DNA from: Microbacterium hominis NBRC 15708
GTDB lineage: Bacteria > Actinomycetota > Actinomycetes > Actinomycetales > Microbacteriaceae
Direction: 5' to 3'
Assembly (NCBI RefSeq): GCF_001592125.1
Contig: NZ_BCWI01000015.1
Span: forward strand, 21,356 to 85,355
Length of the DNA stretch: 64,000 bases
The notes beneath the pieces were generated by a model that worked only from the letters and a program-made list of their open reading frames with translations, made no database searches and had not been told where the DNA came from. The position numbers and the translations under genes were made by a program. Position 1 is the stretch's first letter, and each line of letters starts with the position of its first letter. Positions 56,518 to 64,000 of the stretch are shown one piece after another.

Positions 56518-57498
56518 ATGAAGACCCTCACCCGTATCGCCACCACCACGCTGGCCGCGGTCGCCCTCGCGATCTCGGCATCCGGCTGCACGGCCGCCTC
56601 CGACGGCAATGGTGGGAAGGCCGACTCGCCGCTGATGGAGTACCTCGGCGCCGTCTACGGCACCAACCTGTCGGCCTCGGAGCAGGAGCAGCGATACGCC
56701 GAATCGCAGAAGAAGTCCGAGGAGCTCGTCGCCCAGTGCATGAAGGACCAGGGCTTCGAGTACACGCCGAACACCCAGAACGTCTCGTTCTCGGCCGGTG
56801 ACGCGGACATGTGGAAGCCCGACGACCGGGACTGGGTCTCGCAGTACGGCTACGGCATGGTGAAGAACCCGATGTCCGACCAGCCCGCGCAGGAGACCCC
56901 GTACACCGACCCGAACCAGGGCTACCTCGACAGCCTCTCCCAGACGGAGCAGACCGCGTACTGGGAGGCGCTCTACGGACCGCAGCCCACCGAGGACCAG
57001 CTCGGCGAGGACGGGTCGTACGAGTACGACTGGAAGACGGCGGGATGCCAGGGCGCGGCGCAGCACGAGACCAACAGCGATCCGATGCAGGACGAGCAGT
57101 TCGCCTCGCTGAACGAAGCGATCAACACGTTCTACACGGACATGGCCACCAACACGGCTTTCGCGGAGATCAACCAGAAGTGGTCGTCCTGCATGAGCGA
57201 CGCCGGACACACGGGCTTCTCGGCGCAGACCGACGCGCAGATGTCGATCTCGAACAAGCTGTCGTCGTACTACGAGAAGATGAGCGGCTCCTCGGGTGCG
57301 CAGGACAATGACCCCGAACTCGCCACGCTCGCCGAGGAGGAGGTCGCCGTCGCCCTCGCCGACCTCGACTGCCGGACGAAGACCGGATACACCGCGGAGC
57401 AGCAGAAGGTGCAGTTCGAGCTGGAGCGACAGTTCATCGCCGACCACGAGGCCGAGCTCGAGGCGCTCAAGGCGGCCGCCGAGCAGGCGGGACGATAG
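56518..57498 (+). CDS. Lipoprotein of unknown function, first gene of an ABC operon
   Basis: 326 residues with a lipoprotein signal ([20 protein letters not shown], then ASGC lipobox; Cys24). The mature part is acidic, Gln/Glu-rich, with Cys pairs (QCMKDQGF; AGCQGAA; SSCMSDAGH; LDCRTK) that may form disulfides. No known domain. It ends one base before the adaptor gene and a hairpin CGGAGC/GCTCCG lies just upstream near 56479-56495. Probably a substrate-side component of the exporter. Confidence 0.8.
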   Translation: MKTLTRIATTTLAAVALAISASGCTAASDGNGGKADSPLMEYLGAVYGTNLSASEQEQRYAESQKKSEELVAQCMKDQGFEYTPNTQNVSFSAGDADMWKPDDRDWVSQYGYGMVKNPMSDQPAQETPYTDPNQGYLDSLSQTEQTAYWEALYGPQPTEDQLGEDGSYEYDWKTAGCQGAAQHETNSDPMQDEQFASLNEAINTFYTDMATNTAFAEINQKWSSCMSDAGHTGFSAQTDAQMSISNKLSSYYEKMSGSSGAQDNDPELATLAEEEVAVALADLDCRTKTGYTAEQQKVQFELERQFIADHEAELEALKAAAEQAGR

Positions 57499-59115
57499 AT
57501 GACGAGCGACCGCGCCGCCGGCGACCCCGACCGCTCCTCCGAGGTCGACCTGCTCGGCGATCTCGCACCTACCGACGATGTCGTGCCCGCCGGTGATGCG
57601 CCGGCATCCGATGCGCCGGATGCCGGGCGCCGCTCCGGCTGGCGAGGGATGCTGCGGGCCAATCGAGCGCTGTGGATCACCGCGCTCGTCGCGACCGGGG
57701 CCCTCGTCGCCGGACTCCTCGTGGGGACTTTCGTCGTCGCGCCGGCGGGTGGGGCCAACGCCGCCGCGCCCGCGGCGGGGCTCGTCACCGTGCCCGTCGA
57801 GTTCGGTGAGTTGAGCAACGATGTCACCGTCCGGGCCGACGTCGGCTACGCCGACGCCACGGAGGTGACGATCGACACCGCGAGCGTCGAGGGTCCCGCC
57901 GTCGTGACCGGCCAGGTGCCCGCCACGGGCGCGGAGCTGAACCCCCTGTCGATCGCGCTCGAAGTGGCCGGCAGGCCGGTGATCGTCCTGCCGGGCGAGC
58001 TGCCCGCGTACCGCACGCTCCGCTTCGGCGTCTCCGGCCCCGACGTCGTGCAGTTGAAGAACGCGCTGCGCGCGGTCGGCATCGACGGCGGCGATCCGGC
58101 ATCCGACCGCTTCGACGAGACCACCGCGGCCGGCGTCGACGCGCTGTACACGGCCGCCGGCTATCCCGCCCCGGGCGGGGATGCCTCCGCGGCCGCGACC
58201 GTCCGGGCGGCGGAGCAAGGGCTGCAGTCGGCGCGGCAGTCGTTGGGCGCGGCATCCGCCGATCTCGGGAAGGCCGCCTCCGGCGCCTCGGCGGTCGAGA
58301 TCCGTCAGGCGGACAACGAGGTCGCCGCCGCGCAGCGCGCGGTCGCCGACGCCCAGGCCGCGGGTGAGGCACCCTCGCGTATCGCCAATCTCCAGGACGA
58401 CCTCGCGCTGGCCCAGTTGCGGCGCGAGCAGCTGTCCGCCGCTCCCGACACCTCGGCGCAGCGCGCCGCGAGGGATGCCGCGCGCGAGCAGGTCGCCCAG
58501 GCCGAGGCCGACCTGGCGCGGGCCCGTGAAGCCGCACTCACCGCACTGCCCTCCTCGGAGGTGCTGTATCTCAGCAGTCTTCCGCGACGTGTGGATGAGG
58601 TGACGGCCAAGCGCGGGAGCGTGCTGCAGGGGAAGGCGATGACCGTCTCGGGCGCCACCGTGCAGCTCACCGGCTCGGTGGCCTCGGCCGACGCGCGGCT
58701 TCTGACGGTCGGCGGGAAAGCGAGCTTCGCGCTGCCGGACGGCGCGGCGCACACGGCGACGATCGCCGCGATCACCCCCGCAAGCGGTAAAGACGCGAAC
58801 GGCCGCTGGTCGCTGACGCTCACCCCCGACCCCCTCTCGACCGAGCAGATCCAGCAGATCCAGGGCAGCAACGTCCGCGTGTCGATCCCGGTCGGTGCGA
58901 CCGACGGCAAGGTGCTCTCCGTCCCCCTCGCGGCACTGTCGGCGGGCACCGGCGGGGAGGCCCGCGTCGAGGTCGTCGTCGGTGATCCTCGCGACCCTCG
59001 CGCGCAGACGCGGCTCGTCACCGTGCAGACGGGACTGTCGGCGGAGGGTGTCGTCGAGGTGACGCCGTCCGGCGGCGAGCTCACGGAGGGCGACCTCGTG
59101 GTGGTCGGGAAGTGA
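57499..59115 (+). CDS. Membrane-fusion/adaptor protein of a MacB-type ABC system
   Basis: 538 residues: a cytoplasmic acidic leader, one transmembrane helix (about 58-80), then an extracellular HlyD-type region. It includes a peptidoglycan-binding-like segment (VSGPDVVQLKNALRAVGIDGG), an Ala-rich coiled coil (about 230-350) and beta-barrel strands at the end (GGEARVEVVVGD). Stretches of VEVTPSGGELTEGDLVVVG are typical of adaptor C-termini. Overlaps the ATPase gene by four bases (GTGA). Confidence 0.88.
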   Translation: MTSDRAAGDPDRSSEVDLLGDLAPTDDVVPAGDAPASDAPDAGRRSGWRGMLRANRALWITALVATGALVAGLLVGTFVVAPAGGANAAAPAAGLVTVPVEFGELSNDVTVRADVGYADATEVTIDTASVEGPAVVTGQVPATGAELNPLSIALEVAGRPVIVLPGELPAYRTLRFGVSGPDVVQLKNALRAVGIDGGDPASDRFDETTAAGVDALYTAAGYPAPGGDASAAATVRAAEQGLQSARQSLGAASADLGKAASGASAVEIRQADNEVAAAQRAVADAQAAGEAPSRIANLQDDLALAQLRREQLSAAPDTSAQRAARDAAREQVAQAEADLARAREAALTALPSSEVLYLSSLPRRVDEVTAKRGSVLQGKAMTVSGATVQLTGSVASADARLLTVGGKASFALPDGAAHTATIAAITPASGKDANGRWSLTLTPDPLSTEQIQQIQGSNVRVSIPVGATDGKVLSVPLAALSAGTGGEARVEVVVGDPRDPRAQTRLVTVQTGLSAEGVVEVTPSGGELTEGDLVVVGK

Positions 59116-59804
59116 GTGCGGCGGATGCCGTCGCACCCCTGGTCGAACTGCGCGACGTGACCCGGTCGTTTCCCGGACCGCCGGAGGTGCAGGCCCTCAA
59201 GGGGATCAATCTGCGCGTCGACACCGGGGACTACGTGTCGATCGTGGGGCCGAGCGGGTCGGGCAAGTCGACCATGTTGAGCATCCTCGGCCTGCTCGAC
59301 CGCCCGAGTGTCGGCGAGTACCGCTTCGACGGCGTTCTCACCGGCGCCCTCGACGAGGATCGGCGTGCGGCGGTGCGAGCCCGGCGCATCGGCTTCGTCT
59401 TCCAGGCGTTCCACCTCATGCCCCGTCGGACCGTCCTCGAGAACGTCCTGGTCCCCATGCTCTACAGCGGTGTGCCGCGGGGCGAGCGCGAGTCACGGGC
59501 GCGCGCGGCGCTCGACCGCGTCGGTCTCGGTCACCGCGTCGACTTCCTGCCCACGCTCCTGTCGGGCGGCGAACGGCAGCGGGTGGCCGTCGCCCGTGCG
59601 GTGGTGGGCCGGCCGAGCCTTCTGCTCGCCGACGAGCCCACCGGCAACCTGGACCGGAGCACCTCCGACGAGGTGCTCGAGCTGTTCGACGAGCTGCACG
59701 GCGAGGGTCAGACGCTGGTGGTCATCACGCACGACAGCACGGTGGCCGCACGGGCGCGGCGGCGCGTGCGCATCTCCGACGGACGACTGGAAGAGGTGGC
59801 CTGA
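59112..59804 (+). CDS. ABC transporter ATPase (MacB/LolD type)
   Basis: 230 residues: Walker A GPSGSGKST, Q-loop near 92, signature LSGGERQR, Walker B LLLADEPTGNLD, switch His in VVITHDS. Of the small ATPases serving FtsX-type permeases. Starts GTG 59112. Followed by the permease one base later. Confidence 0.95.
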   Translation: MSAADAVAPLVELRDVTRSFPGPPEVQALKGINLRVDTGDYVSIVGPSGSGKSTMLSILGLLDRPSVGEYRFDGVLTGALDEDRRAAVRARRIGFVFQAFHLMPRRTVLENVLVPMLYSGVPRGERESRARAALDRVGLGHRVDFLPTLLSGGERQRVAVARAVVGRPSLLLADEPTGNLDRSTSDEVLELFDELHGEGQTLVVITHDSTVAARARRRVRISDGRLEEVA

Positions 59805-59805
59805 C

Positions 59806-61104
59806 GTGCGATGGATCCCGCGTCGCCGCGACCGCCGTCGTCCCGCCGAGGAAGCGGGCGTCGACGGGCTCGTCCCGCCCGTCGCCCGCGCGGATCGGTT
59901 CTCCGCGGCCGACCTCGTCGCCGAGGCTACGGTGGACATCGGCGCACGACCGGCGCGACTCGTGATGACCCTCGCGGGCACGGTCCTCGGCGTCGGCGCC
60001 CTCGTCGCGACACTCGGCTTCGCGCAGACGGCCGCGGGACAGATCGCGCGACAGTTCGACGCCGCCGCGGCGACGGGTATCGAGATCACCCCGTCGACGG
60101 CGAGCACGCGGGGCGGCGGACAGGTCGCCACCGCGCGACTCCCGTGGGATGCCGTTGAGCGCGTCGAGCGCCTCGCGGGCGTCGAGTCCGCCGTGCTCCT
60201 GTCCGACGTGGCGCTTCCCGACGGCGCGACCGTCACCGCGGTGCCGGTCAACGACCCCTCGATCGCTCTGCCCGCGGCCCCGCCGATCGTGGCGGCATCC
60301 GCGGAGCTGCTCGACACGATCGGCGGCACCGTCCAGGCGGGGCGCATGTTCGACCTCGGTCACGATCGGCGCGGCGACCGCGTCGCCGTGGTGGGCGCCC
60401 GCGTGGCGGAACGCCTCTCGATCAACCGCATCGACAGTCAGCCGTCGATCTTCATCGGGGGGATCGCGTACGCCGTCATCGGCATCGTGGACGGGTTCGA
60501 ACGTCGCGCCGACCTGCTCGACGCCGTGATCGTCCCGACCGGCGCGGCCCGTGCCGACTTCGGCCTCGGCGGACCGGGCAGCGTGCAGGCGCGGATCGTC
60601 GTCGGCGCCGGGCCGCAGGTGAAGGACCAGGCGCCGCTCACCCTCAACCCCGCCGATCCGGATGCCGTCGAGGTCGCCGCGCCCCGCGCCGGAAGCGACC
60701 TCAGCCGCGGCGTGCAATCGGATGTGAACATCGTCTTCGTGGCGCTCGGGGTCATCGTGCTCCTCGCGGGCGGCCTCGGCATCGCCAACGTGACGATGCT
60801 CTCCGTGATGGAGCGCACACCGGAGATCGGCCTGCGCCGCGCGCTGGGGGCGACCTCGCGGCAGATCGCCGGGCAGTTCGTCGTGGAGTCGGTCGTCATC
60901 GGGCTGCTCGGCGGCATCATGGGGGCCGCGCTCGCGGTGCTCGGTGTGCTCGCGGTCTCGCTCGTCGCGGGCTGGGTCCCCGTCCTCGACCCGCTGCTCG
61001 CCGCCGCCGGCGCCGTCCTCGGCGGAGTGGTCGGACTCGTCGCGGGATGGATCCCGGCGCGCCGCGCGGCGCGGATCGAGCCGGTGGTGGCCCTGCGCAG
61101 CTGA
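59806..61104 (+). CDS. FtsX/MacB-type permease
   Basis: 432 residues from GTG 59806: a first helix (about 45-70), a large extracellular domain of about 230 residues (MacB periplasmic core-like), and three helices at the C-terminus with LGIANVTMLSVMERTPEIGLRRALGAT, the family's FtsX motif. With the adaptor, ATPase and lipoprotein it forms a mechanotransmission-type exporter. Ends with ARRAARIEPVVALRS, the usual tail. Confidence 0.93.
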   Translation: MRWIPRRRDRRRPAEEAGVDGLVPPVARADRFSAADLVAEATVDIGARPARLVMTLAGTVLGVGALVATLGFAQTAAGQIARQFDAAAATGIEITPSTASTRGGGQVATARLPWDAVERVERLAGVESAVLLSDVALPDGATVTAVPVNDPSIALPAAPPIVAASAELLDTIGGTVQAGRMFDLGHDRRGDRVAVVGARVAERLSINRIDSQPSIFIGGIAYAVIGIVDGFERRADLLDAVIVPTGAARADFGLGGPGSVQARIVVGAGPQVKDQAPLTLNPADPDAVEVAAPRAGSDLSRGVQSDVNIVFVALGVIVLLAGGLGIANVTMLSVMERTPEIGLRRALGATSRQIAGQFVVESVVIGLLGGIMGAALAVLGVLAVSLVAGWVPVLDPLLAAAGAVLGGVVGLVAGWIPARRAARIEPVVALRS

Positions 61105-61119
61105 CCGAGAGGCGTCCGC

Positions 61120-61974
61120 TCAGGATGCCGAGCCGTGGAAGCGCGTTCGCGTCTCGGCATCCGCCACGTAGACGACGAGCTGCAGATCGGTCTCGTCGGA
61201 GGGGCGCAGCTGGTGGTGCTCGAACACGAGGCGTCCGAGCGCCGGATGCCGGAACACGCGCTCGCGGGAGCGGAACCCGCTCACGCCGTGCTCGTTCCAG
61301 CGCGCACGGAAGTCATCACTCGCGGCGGACAGGCGGGCCACCAGGTCGCGATACCGCGGGTCGCCGAGTCGAGGGCCCGCTTCGGCGCGGAACTCGGCGA
61401 GGAAACGGCGGCTCGTGTCATCCCAGTCGTCCAGGAGCGAGCGCACCGACGGATCGGTGAAGACCAGCCAGAGCAGGTTGCGATCCTCGGCCGTCGTCGT
61501 CGCGACCCCCGGATAGAGCCGCTCGTAGGCGCGGTTCCACCCCGCGATGCCCCAGTCGGGCGCGAGCGCGTAGGCGGGGTGCTCGTCGAGCGCATCGAGG
61601 AAGCGCTGGACGTGCGCGGGGGCGACGTCCACCGCTCCCGCGCGCACCGCGGGCCTCGGAGCGAGTCCCACGAGGCTGAGGACGTAGTCGTGCTCCGTAT
61701 CGGTGAGGCGCAGTGCCGTCGCCACGGCGTCGAGCACCTGGCGCGAGGGATGGATGTCGCGGCCCTGCTCGAGCCACGTGTACCAGGTCACGCTCACGCC
61801 GGAGAGGTACGACACCTCCTCGCGGCGCAGGCCCGTCGTGCGTCCGCGTCCGGCGGGCGGGAGACCGTACGCCGAGCGGTCGAGGCGCTCGCGCTGCCGG
61901 CGCAGGAACGATCCGAGCTCCCGCCGTTGCTGACGGCCGTCGTCACGGACGTCATGGGGGTGCTCATCGGTCAC
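61120..61974 (-). CDS. XRE-type regulator with MmyB ligand domain
   Basis: 284 residues from GTG 61974: N-terminal XRE HTH (LGSFLRRQRERLD, TTGLRREEVSYLSGVSVTWYTWLEQGRDIHPS), then the MmyB-like ligand-binding domain (APDWGIAGWNRAYERLYPG, VFTDPSVRSLLDDW). Actinobacteria carry many; ligands are mostly unknown. It diverges from ilvD but may regulate a different target or itself. Confidence 0.9.
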   Translation of the reverse strand: MTDEHPHDVRDDGRQQRRELGSFLRRQRERLDRSAYGLPPAGRGRTTGLRREEVSYLSGVSVTWYTWLEQGRDIHPSRQVLDAVATALRLTDTEHDYVLSLVGLAPRPAVRAGAVDVAPAHVQRFLDALDEHPAYALAPDWGIAGWNRAYERLYPGVATTTAEDRNLLWLVFTDPSVRSLLDDWDDTSRRFLAEFRAEAGPRLGDPRYRDLVARLSAASDDFRARWNEHGVSGFRSRERVFRHPALGRLVFEHHQLRPSDETDLQLVVYVADAETRTRFHGSAS

Positions 61975-61984
61975 TCCACAAACC

Positions 61985-62003
61985 TAGTGCTCCCACTACT
62001 AGT
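61985..62003. promoter_or_regulatory. Candidate operator of the MmyB-type regulator
   Basis: TAGTG-N4-CACTA (61985-61998) overlapped by the palindrome ACTAGT (61998-62003), in the 76-base gap between the regulator and ilvD. It is the only AT-rich spot there and would hold the shared promoters. Confidence 0.4.
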
Positions 62004-62050
62004 ATCAGCAGCCACTTCCGCCGACCGCTGACGGCCCCCAGGGTGGAACC

Positions 62051-63949
62051 ATGCCCACCCCTCTGCGCTCCCGCACCGTCACCCACGGCCGCAACGCCGC
62101 CGGCGCCCGTGCCCTCTTCCGCGCCGCCGGTGTCAACGCGGCCGACTTCGGCAAGCCGATGATCGCGGTCGCGAACAGCTTCACCGAGTTCGTCCCCGGC
62201 CACACCCACCTGCAGCCGGTCGGTCGCATCGTGTCCGAGGCGATCTCCGCCGCCGGCGGCATCCCGCGCGAGTTCAACACGATCGCCGTCGACGACGGCA
62301 TCGCGATGGGCCACGGCGGCATGCTGTACTCGCTGCCCTCGCGCGACCTCATCGCCGACTCGGTCGAGTACATGGTCAACGCCCATCAGGCCGACGCGCT
62401 CGTGTGCATCTCCAACTGCGACAAGATCACCCCCGGCATGCTCATGGCGGCGCTGCGCCTGAACATCCCGACGGTCTTCGTCTCGGGCGGGCCGATGGAG
62501 TCGGGCCGCGCCACCCTTGTCGACGGGACCGTCCGCACCCTCGACCTCGTCGACGCGATCTCCGAGGCGGCCAACGACACCGTGTCGGATGCCGACATCC
62601 AGCGCATCGAGGAGAACGCCTGCCCGACCTGCGGTTCGTGTTCGGGGATGTTCACCGCGAACTCGATGAACTGCCTCGTCGAGGCCCTCGGCCTGGCCCT
62701 CCCCGGCAACGGATCGGTGCTCGCGACGCACACGGCCCGCCGCGCCCTGTACGAGAAAGCCGGCGAGGTCGCCGTGCAGATCACCCGCGCCTTCTACGAC
62801 GAGGACGACGCCTCGGTGCTCCCCCGGGCGGTCGCGAGTCCCGCCGCTTTCGCCAACGCCATGGCGCTCGACATCGCCATGGGCGGATCGACCAACACGA
62901 TCCTGCATCTGCTGGCCGCGGCACACGAGGCCGGCATCGAGTTCGGGCTCGACGAGATCGACGCCATCTCCCGCCGCGTGCCCTGCCTCGCCAAGATCGC
63001 CCCCAACCCGGCGTACGGCCGCATGTACTACATGGAGGACGTGCACCGCGCGGGCGGCATCCCCACGATCCTCGGCGAGCTGCACCGCGCGGGTCTGCTC
63101 AACGAGGACGTGTCGTCCATCCACTCCGACTCCCTCGCCTCGTGGCTGGCGGAGTGGGACGTGCGCGGAGGCACCGCGTCCGACACCGCCCGCGACCTGT
63201 GGCATGCGGCCCCCGGCGGCGTGCGGTCCTCGAGCGCGTTCTCGCAGTCCGAGCGCTGGGCGGCGCTGGATGAGGATGCGGAGAACGGCTGCATCCGGTC
63301 CGCCGCGCACGCGTACTCGGCCGACGGCGGGCTCGCGGTGCTGCGCGGCAACCTGGCCGTCGACGGGGCGGTCGTCAAGACGGCGGGCGTCGATCCGTCG
63401 ATCCTCGTCTTCTCGGGACCGGCGGTCGTGTGCGAGTCGCAGGAGGAGGCGGTCGCCAAGATCCTCGGCAAGCAGGTGCAGCCGGGCGATGTCGTCGTCA
63501 TCCGGTACGAAGGACCGAAGGGCGGGCCGGGGATGCAGGAGATGCTGCACCCGACCTCGTTCCTCAAGGGCCGCGGTCTGGGCAAGGTCTGCGCCCTCGT
63601 CACCGACGGTCGGTTCTCCGGCGGCACGTCGGGTCTGTCGATCGGACACGTCTCCCCCGAGGCGGCCAGCGGCGGGATCATCGCGCTCGTCGAGGACGGC
63701 GACATCATCGACATCGACATCCCCTCGCGCGGCATGAGCCTGCGCGTGGACGACGACGAGCTCGAGCGTCGGCGCGCCCGGCTGTTGGCGGACGGCGGCT
63801 ACGCGCCCCGCGACCGCAACCGTCCCGTGTCGCTCGCCTTGCGCGCCTACGCCGCGATGGCGACGTCGGCCGACCGGGGCGCCGTGCGCGACGTCGAGGC
63901 GGTCGAGCGCGCCCTGCGCGACCGGGAGTTGCGGACCGCGGCCGTCTGA
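62051..63949 (+). CDS. ilvD: Dihydroxy-acid dehydratase
   Basis: Converts dihydroxy-isovalerate and its homologue to 2-keto acids in valine, leucine and isoleucine synthesis. 632 residues, the length of the enterobacterial 4Fe-4S type. Cys123 in ISNCDK and Cys194/Cys197 in [11 protein letters not shown] are cluster-associated; [20 protein letters not shown] holds the conserved C-terminal site. Start ATG 62051. No other ilv gene adjoins it. The last 51 bases of the window hold no gene that can be identified. Confidence 0.97.
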   Translation: MPTPLRSRTVTHGRNAAGARALFRAAGVNAADFGKPMIAVANSFTEFVPGHTHLQPVGRIVSEAISAAGGIPREFNTIAVDDGIAMGHGGMLYSLPSRDLIADSVEYMVNAHQADALVCISNCDKITPGMLMAALRLNIPTVFVSGGPMESGRATLVDGTVRTLDLVDAISEAANDTVSDADIQRIEENACPTCGSCSGMFTANSMNCLVEALGLALPGNGSVLATHTARRALYEKAGEVAVQITRAFYDEDDASVLPRAVASPAAFANAMALDIAMGGSTNTILHLLAAAHEAGIEFGLDEIDAISRRVPCLAKIAPNPAYGRMYYMEDVHRAGGIPTILGELHRAGLLNEDVSSIHSDSLASWLAEWDVRGGTASDTARDLWHAAPGGVRSSSAFSQSERWAALDEDAENGCIRSAAHAYSADGGLAVLRGNLAVDGAVVKTAGVDPSILVFSGPAVVCESQEEAVAKILGKQVQPGDVVVIRYEGPKGGPGMQEMLHPTSFLKGRGLGKVCALVTDGRFSGGTSGLSIGHVSPEAASGGIIALVEDGDIIDIDIPSRGMSLRVDDDELERRRARLLADGGYAPRDRNRPVSLALRAYAAMATSADRGAVRDVEAVERALRDRELRTAAV

Positions 63950-64000
63950 CCCGCGTGCACGACGGGGAAAAGACGCCTCCCGGCGTCATAGCCGCGCCCG

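Overview
The window is a very GC-rich actinobacterial chromosome segment centred on the replication origin. Gene order (rpmH-dnaA-oriC-dnaN-recF-dciA-gyrB-gyrA-tRNA-Ile-tRNA-Ala to the right; rnpA-yidD-yidC-jag-rsmG-parA-parB-trxA-trxB-murJ-DUF6049-cca to the left), heavy GTG start use, the GGATGCC/GGCATCC word scattered everywhere and a class E (LAxTG) sortase substrate all fit Microbacteriaceae, most likely Microbacterium. The genus is an inference; the phylum and the origin are directly readable.

Layout. 1-2318: 3'-truncated gene for a membrane-anchored YobI-like P-loop ATPase with lower GC than its surroundings, probably acquired. 2412-8571: dnaB and the rplI-rpsR-ssb-rpsF ribosomal/SSB operon, split by two secreted surface-protein genes (4275-6613), the second a six-repeat chaplin-like protein ending in LAQTG. 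8741-17698: an MFS exporter, a membrane protein, a VOC protein and a complete oligopeptide ABC importer (dppA, B, C and a fused dppDF). 17850-32027: regulators and accessory metabolism: a LuxR orphan, a drug-type ABC exporter with its two-component system, two MarR regulators with readable paired operators, a VOC gene broken by one stop codon, an aldehyde dehydrogenase with DUF779, an EamA exporter, malQ, a GAF regulator and the CCA-adding enzyme. 32087-45306: methyltransferase, cell-envelope and redox genes, then the parAB / rsmG / jag / yidC / yidD / rnpA / rpmH block. 45307-47524: dnaA and oriC. 47525-55893: sliding clamp, RecF, DciA, gyrase, DUF3566 and two tRNAs. 55947-63949: a YdeI-type protein, a lipoprotein/adaptor/MacB-type ABC operon, an MmyB-type regulator and ilvD.

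How it works together. The core is the replication-initiation and segregation apparatus: DnaA and its boxes, DciA and DnaB for helicase loading, DnaN, RecF, gyrase, and ParA/ParB with a cluster of six perfect 14-bp parS sites about 5 kb from oriC. Five of these parS sites sit in a tandem composite repeat built from palindromic arms that also occur singly in four other intergenic gaps. Most genes point away from oriC; the murJ-trxB-trxA block and the accessory plus-strand genes on the left arm are head-on.
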